This document shows, piece after piece, positions 58,501 to 64,000 of a stretch of 64,000 nucleotides of DNA (position 1 is its first letter; every line of letters starts with the position of its first letter). Source of the stretch: Ditylenchus dipsaci (taxonomy: Eukaryota > Nematoda > Chromadorea > Rhabditida > Anguinidae); contig SADC01000937.1 in NCBI GenBank assembly GCA_004194705.1, positions 62,001 to 126,000 of the forward strand, written 5' to 3'. The notes below the pieces were generated by a model, which made no database searches, had not been told where the DNA came from, and was given only the letters and a program-made list of their open reading frames with translations. The translations under genes and the position numbers were made by a program.

Positions 58501-61034
58501 TGACCAATTTTTTGGAATAACAGAGGCTCAGTAACCAGTGATGGCAATTTGAATCATTTTCGTAATTTGAATCTTTGCGGAAAAAAATGGCTGTGATTCA
58601 ATTTGAATCATTCAAATTACGTTCAAATTTATTTGGTCGTCTGGAGGGGGAGTAAAGTTTTTGCGAAAAAGCGATTGGGCGAATCAGATTTCCAGTCCGA
58701 TCAGTTAAATTGCTTAGAATTTCAGGTTTTGGTGGTTTTCAGTGCTTCAGGGTGAAATTCTGAGCAATTTAACCAATCGAACTGGAAATCTGATTCCCCA
58801 TAGCTTTTTCGCAAAATTTTTTTCAAAATAATTGATTTTATGTCGAGAATCAAATTAGCTGTGATTCAAAATGGACAATACTTTTTTCTCCGCCTAATTT
58901 AATTCTTTTTCCGCCTAAAACACTTTTTTCTCCGCCTAATTTACTTCTTTTTTCCGCCTAATTTACTCTTTTTTTCCGCCTAATTTACCTATCGCTGTAA
59001 GAAATATGTTTACCCACTCCGGAATGGCCAAAAAGCCAAAATTATTGGTTTTTTGGGGATTTGCTAAAGGGGGAGTACACTTTTCCAAAAAAATCGATTG
59101 AGCGGATCAGATTTCGGATCCGATCGGCTTAATCAATTTAATTTCCATTTTCAACCATACGTTACTCAGCCCTCTGTTATTCCGAAAATTGGTAAACATG
59201 TCATTTTGTAGGGAAACTAAAGAGATTTCAAAAAAAAGCATTGGATAGAAAGTTTTGATAAAAAAAAGTTGAGAACAGCCGCTGTTTATGCGTTCAATAG
59301 AACATCTTCCTTAGATTTACTGTGATTTGACTAGAAATCGACACTTTTTGATGATGGTCATAAGTAGGGTTGTCGATTCGATTAATCGAAATCGATTAAT
59401 CGCACTCATTAATCGAAAAATTTCGATTATCGATTCGATTAATCGAAAATTTCGATTATCGATTCGATTCCATTATTAATGGAATCTTCTGTAGTCTTAA
59501 GGTAGCCTTTTATATCACACGGAGAATGTGTACACATGGAAAAACCAAAGTCTGAAGTAATTGCTGAAAAGAAAAGTCTGAAATAATTTCCAGAAAATAC
59601 AAGCCTAAAGTAATTTTTGAAAGCCAAAAAAGTCTTAAGTAATTTTTTGGAAGCCAAAGTCCGAAATGATATGTAAATCACGAGTGTTTGTCTATTTAAG
59701 TAGTTGTGTTGATTTGTTTTTTTAAACAATGAGACAAATTTTTACTAGCTACCCCAGACTCAAGGTCTTTAAGTTCAGAACAGTTATGTAAAAGCTAGTT
59801 TGAGTAACATTCTAGCTTTTTTTAATAACCGCCGTATTTAGATGCCTTTTTTTGAAAAAAAAGGTTCGTTATATCGAGCGGCGCGGGTCTTTTTGCCAAA
59901 ACTGTTGCCATTTACAAAAACGACCGGTAAAATCGGAATCCTTGCGATTTTTTGCACTGGACTAGCCGAAGACATCTGGCGAAAAATCAAAAAAATCGAG
60001 GTAAAAAAAGTGTCGGACCCAAGGTGGGAACGAACTTTGGGGGTTTCGTTATATCGAGCGTTGACTGTATCATAATAACCAAAAATAAAATTCGGCCTAC
60101 CAAATGGTAGCTAAGATTCAGGGCTTTCAGGTAATACAAACTTCAATTTTTTGTTTATAAAAGTAGTGAAAAAGAATACAAAATGTAATCGTATGATAAC
60201 TTTTTTCCGGCTATTATTTTGACGACGGTTAAGTTAATCAAAGCCATATTTGACACACAAATCATAACAAATCGCATCTAGCAAACGATAGTGTTGTAGA
60301 GCAGCAAATTCTGCGTAGGGCTGTAGATTTTGTTTTCCATTGTTGTCACGAAAAAAAATTCAAAATGTTTTTATGCGGAAAATGACGGAAATTTGAACGG
60401 CATTCAACTGGCATCCATTTCAACTGGCAAATATTAAAACTTTTGATTAAAAATCAACAATTTTTCACACTTAAAAATTTTTAAAACCTATTTTAACACC
60501 AAAATCTCTTCTTGAATCCGGGTCCGTTGAGATCAGGTCCGAAAAATTTCAGAGAGCTGAGATATTGGTATTTTGAGTAAACATACAGGAAAATTGGACC
60601 ATTCCCTTACTTTGAAGTATATCTCAGCTCCCTCAAATTTTTCGGACCTGATCTCAACGGATTCGGATTCAGGAAGAAATTTTGGTGTGAGGAGTAACTT
60701 TTTAAAAACTTTTACTGTCAAAATTGTCGATTTTTAATCAAAAGTTTCAATATTTGCCAGTTTCAATGGATGCCAGTTGATATTTTACCGGAAATTTTGT
60801 CTGTATGAAAACTTTTTTCCGCCACTGTATTCAATTCATACATTTCACTACCCGTACAAAAGCCACTTACCAAGAATACTTTTCGGGTTGCGCGTAATTG
60901 ACCACACCTTCAGAAGAGCTTGCACCATTGCCCACCCTGTAGTGGTCATCTCTCCGCCTTTGAGCATCTCCTCCACCAAAACAGCACAGCAACTTGGCCA
61001 CAAAAAAGACCAGCTGTGTAACTTCTATTGCCAT
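55590..61034 (-). CDS. RP2: RP2 (XRP2), ciliary ARL3 GTPase-activating protein
   Basis: RP2 stimulates ARL3 GTP hydrolysis and helps deliver lipidated proteins to cilia. Minus-strand exons: about 61034-60871, 57913-57799, 56699-56436, 56392-56265, an unclear exon near 56250-56135, and 56002-55590. Exon 1 has LLCCFGGGDAQRRRDDH, a cysteine pair like the acylated N-terminus of RP2 but without the usual MGC start, then QPEKYSW. Exon 2 gives DPKNFTF and NGQQFAIENC. Exon 3 is the TBCC beta-helix: TVIIDDCKNCIIMLGPCKGS, FMRDCSNC and CQQFRSRDC with the catalytic arginine context. FTNQWSKVHNFTP follows, then an NDPK-like C-terminal domain ending RLSEIQCSV. Missing bases lie near 56496, 56468-56471 and 55979-55981. 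The intron 56393-56435 is only 43 bp. Exon 1 overlaps the upstream gene. Confidence 0.88.
56824..57019. mobile_element. AGTCAACCTTCTATAT-ended MITE in RP2 intron
   Basis: AGTCAACCTTCTATATAAGC is mirrored by GCTTATAGAGAAATTGACTG, with TA on both sides. TGTAGCTTGTGGAGAGGTGT-like subrepeats and a long G run (about 56909-56920) lie inside. Confidence 0.7.
57191..57780. mobile_element. Fold-back with CTCGTAATTTTGCAGC arms
   Basis: The left arm has GGAATTTCGAAGCTAATTCT and about four TCTCGTAATTTTGCAGCAAA units; the right arm mirrors it (GCTGCAAAATTACGAGAATT, GCTTCAAAATTCCGTTA). Inner arms share GGGGTTTACTAAA and CCACTCAAAACCACCATAAA with the element at 26290. Confidence 0.7.
58108..60828. mobile_element. 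Tc1/mariner-like long-TIR element, nested inserts
   Basis: CAGTGGCGGAAAAAAGTTTT at the left is mirrored by AAAACTTTTTTCCGCCACTG at the right, with TA outside both ends. The arms run over 250 bp and match closely. The ends resemble Tc1-type termini (GGAAAAAGTTTTCATAC). No transposase frame is seen. The interior holds fragments of other repeats: 58640-59130 (TTTCCGCCTAA family), a CGATTAATCG array at 59368-59468, and part of a CAGTCGAC-family element at 59860-60068. It lies in the large RP2 intron. Confidence 0.75.
60395..60789. mobile_element. hAT-type MITE nested in the right TIR
   Basis: A 395-bp palindrome has arms CAACTGGCATCCATTTCAAC / GTTTCAATGGATGCCAGTTG. It is flanked by an identical 8-bp GGAAATTT at 60387-60394 and 60790-60797. 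The uninterrupted left arm of the host element reads straight through this site, which confirms an insertion with an 8-bp duplication. Confidence 0.8.
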
Positions 61035-62550
61035 TACATTGACCATTTGAGAGTGGGGGTCCTGTGGTCTCGGCAGCTGTGTAAACTGCCATATCATCCT
61101 CGGTGGAGTTCCTGTGCTGCTGTCTGTTGGTCAATTGTTGATTAGTGTGTTGATTTGGATGGATGCCCAGAACTACTCCATCTTCGCCAAAGGAGGAGGA
61201 GATGACAGATCTTCGATTGCTGGCTGGATGTCCATAGCACTGGCTGTAATGCTGGTTTTGACTGGTTAATAGAGCGTCCGCCTAAAAAACATGTATGAAA
61301 AATTAGCCAGAATATTGAAAAAAATTAAAAGTTCTAGCTCACTGGAACAGTTCTAGGCTCATCAGGAGGCAACTGGTTGCCATACAACGAAGAAGAATTA
61401 GACTGTTCATAGGCATAAGTGGAAGCTACTGAACTAGCTGTTGCTGCTTGAGCACCCCCTCCAGTGCCTCCATAACTACTGCTGGTCATACTACTATTGC
61501 TTCTGGCACTCACCGTCGGACAGAAGGTTTGTCTGAGACATACACTCGACGAGGTAGACGGGTGGGATGCTTGTGTAGTTACATTCTTTGAATTAGGGTG
61601 TCCACCACATACAGGGCAGATCGCTTAGCAGTAGCTGGTCTGGATAGTGAGAATCTGAGCTTGCTACTGGTGTTTTTGTCTTCAATTAGTGGATCTTCCG
61701 GAACTTTGTGGGATCTGAATAAAAAATCGGGGTTATAGGTTGTGGATCTTTCAAATTTTTTCAGATTCATATTTTTTAGTATCAAAGTTATAACTTGGGA
61801 GCAATTTCGGTGTATACCTTCCAATTAATGTCGGTGCGTCCCCACCAGTCAAATTCGGTCTACACCCCCTCTTCGCCTTGCTTTCCAAGCTTATTTTTTT
61901 TAGTTGTTTAACTTTCAATTTTAATTGAAAAAGAAGTTGAAATTAAAAAAGATAAAAAAATTTCAAAAAACAAACAGTTTTGGGGACCAGCGCAAAGTGA
62001 GGATTTACAGGCAGCTTGAGTGAAGGGTGTATACCGAATGCAACCAAAATCTATTTTTTCGAAATTTATTTATACAAAACCAACCCACCTGTTTAGCTGA
62101 GCAGAATCCAGAGCTATATTGAAAAAGCCGTCATCCTGGTCTGCCTTGTGATCCCAACACCTGTTACTTTCATCCAGTGAAGCGCTGAACTCGTCCACCA
62201 CCTTTTTCCATTCGGCTTCTTTATTACTAGTAGTAATTATGACCTCTCCATTATCTGCCAAAGCTATGCTCCTGGCGGATGCACTCCCAGGCGCTTTGAT
62301 GAACTCTTCAAAAGTGTACAGTCCTCCCTCTTCAAAGTTCTTGTAGCTGGTCACGTTGGTGTTGCCATTGGCGTCTACATCCAGCGATAGTCGGCGGTCC
62401 AACTCCACGTCGAAGCATCCATCAACTGGGAAACCTTCGATTATTAGGGGTGGATTCTGAGATGGTATTAGAAATGTTGGATGGTTGAGGAGTGCCAGAA
62501 CTGCTTTCCAGAGTTGAGGATAGGGTAGTAGCAGTGGAATTAGCAGACAT
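60946..62550 (-). CDS. Unidentified Ser/Thr/Gln-rich protein
   Basis: Minus-strand exons are 62550-62089, 61714-61343 and 61281-60946, with phases that agree. The ATG at 62550 gives a Ser/Thr-rich start (MSANSTATTLSSTLESSSGT). A more ordered segment follows (GFPVDGCFDVELDRRLSLDV, EEGGLYTFEEFIKAPGS, ADNGEVIITTSNKEAEWKKV). The rest is low complexity: GGTGGGAQAATASSVASTYA, LYGNQLPPDEPRTVP, then Gln/Asn-rich to a TGA at 60946. Missing bases near 62447-62450 and 61596-61610 must be allowed. I recognise no family. The last ~90 bases share DNA with RP2 exon 1 in another frame, so either this gene ends earlier by splicing or the two are alternative products of one locus. Confidence 0.55.
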
Positions 62551-62554
62551 GGTA

Positions 62555-64000
62555 CGCTCTCGAGCACTCAACTGCCCCTCTAAGTCCAGGGATCCGCTGA
62601 GGACGAGGCAAACGACCGATAAATGATTAGATCAAAAAGGTGGAAAGGGTGGAAGTAGTTGGAAGCTTCAATAAAAATGTTAGAGTTAAATAACAGACAT
62701 CCGGTAAGTTTAAAAAATGATTTTCCATGTGATAAAAAAGTTTTTGGTGTTCAACCGCAGTAAAATAATGAAATCCTGCAGTAAATTCATGAAATACTCT
62801 AGTAAATTAGTGAAATACTGCAGTAAATTTCAATTTTCGTACCCTCTCAAGTACATATTTTGTGCAGAACATGCAAATATCAGTAGTGAACACGGTTATT
62901 GCACTATTTTGCACTCTTTCTCAATAGTTGTGCTGTTTTTCTCAGACTTAGCTACCTTTTTATCGACACTACTTTCACTTTTATCTTTGTTATTCATGTT
63001 TTTCAGATAATTATCACATATGCAAGTGGGAAGTCTAGATTTACATGTACTGCACACAAATATGTACTTGAGAGGGTACGAAAATTGAAATTTACTGCAG
63101 AATTCATGATTTTGTGAGAAATTTACATTTACTGCGGTGAATAATTAATTTACTGCAGTATCTCATTATTTTACTGCAGGAAATCAATTTCATTCATACA
63201 AAATGGTACAAGGATGACCAAAACGCTAAAATTGACAGCACACAACAGAATATTTCTCCGTTAATTAAAATTTTAGTAATTTTGCCGTAAAAAGTCGGAA
63301 TTTTCCCGCAAAATAAAAATTTCTTTATTATCATTTTTTCAACTAACAAAACCATTATGTAGCCCTGTAATTCTATCTCTAACAAAGTATCGTTCAGTGC
63401 AAGGTCTTGCAAATGTATAACAAAAAGGTAAAAGTATAAACCAAATTATTATTTTTTGCTTCATACTTTACCTATTGTTTTCGTATTTTTATGAATGGCG
63501 CATAAAATGAACCTCATCACAAACTAGAATCACAGAGCTATCTGATGAGAAAATTAAACACAAAAAGACAAAAACGTCAGTTTTGTGGCAAAAATCTGAC
63601 TGCTTGCGGCAGAATTCCTACTTGCCCATTGTTATTGTCATCAACAGCGGTGCTCCTTGAAAAAACATAACTGTTTTTAAGCGAGCTTATTGATATAATG
63701 CCCAAAGTTGTCTTATTACTAGATAAAACTCGTATTTTGCGTCGGAAAGCTTAAGCCAGAGGCAGTAGGCAAGTGTTGCCATGGCGAATTAATAGCCGGG
63801 CAAGTGTTTGTAAGCAAGTAAGTTTGTGGCTGAGAACAATGTCTTTTTTGCTAACACAGCTGTAAATATCTAAGCAAAAGTCTAGGTTGTGTGTGTTTTT
63901 TATATCAAAAACGCTATCAAGTTTTTTTTAAAGATAGCACACCAACATTTAGCTTAAAGGGGCATGCTCGTTACCGATGGTAATATTTTTAAAGGCGGGT
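62555..64000. other. Upstream region, one inverted-repeat element
   Basis: This lies upstream of the unidentified gene. I see a palindromic element at 62752-63182 and otherwise AT-rich sequence with no supportable exon up to the window edge. Confidence 0.5.
62752..63182. mobile_element. Fold-back with TGCAGTAAATT units in arms
   Basis: The left arm has short units of CTGCAGTAAATTCATGAAAT, then AATTTCAATTTTCGTACCCT. The right arm mirrors these (AGGGTACGAAAATTGAAATT, then TTTACTGCAG units). CTCAAGTACATATTTTGTGC pairs across a centre near 62960. Confidence 0.7.

Noticed and set aside
60946..61281. A true fusion of the unidentified gene with RP2
   Set aside because: Joining them needs two further missing bases or an extra base at one spot; splicing or separate starts are simpler.

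Overview
The window is nuclear DNA of an invertebrate animal. Genes are split by spliceosomal introns (GT-AG, acceptors mostly TTTTAG or TTTCAG, from about 43 bp to several kb), AATAAA signals follow several stop codons, and the gene set is metazoan. A shavenoid-like gene hints at an ecdysozoan, but I cannot name the taxon. RP2 and KIF17/OSM-3 imply that the animal builds cilia. The DNA is AT-rich by eye and full of inverted-repeat elements.

Layout. 1-7.8 kb: repeats only. 7.9-13.5 kb (+): shavenoid-like membrane protein, in two blocks that are probably one gene. 14.9-17.9 kb (-): TGN38/KCT2-like trans-Golgi membrane protein. 21.1-24.1 kb (-): dihydrodiol dehydrogenase-like oxidoreductase. 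29.0-35.6 kb (+): kinesin-2 KIF17/OSM-3. 39.5-41.8 kb (+): protein phosphatase inhibitor 2. 43.7-48.0 kb (-): small LDL-receptor class A membrane protein. 48.4-51.7 kb: an inverted-repeat element containing a BED-finger hAT transposon with an 8-bp target duplication. 53.3-55.3 kb (+): PrimPol. 55.6-61.0 kb (-): RP2. 60.9-62.6 kb (-): an unidentified gene whose 3' end overlaps RP2 exon 1.

Two window-wide patterns stand out. First, nearly every gene is broken by single missing bases in short homopolymers. About 20 junctions were found and all shift frame the same way, while splice phases and family motifs are otherwise intact. This looks like uncorrected long-read error rather than gene decay. 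Second, the non-coding DNA is largely palindromic elements: a family with TA-CAGTCGAC-like ends, fold-back elements whose arms are minisatellite arrays, and a short GGGGACCAAGGCA-type motif shared by otherwise different palindromes. All assignments come from reading the sequence; no database search was run.
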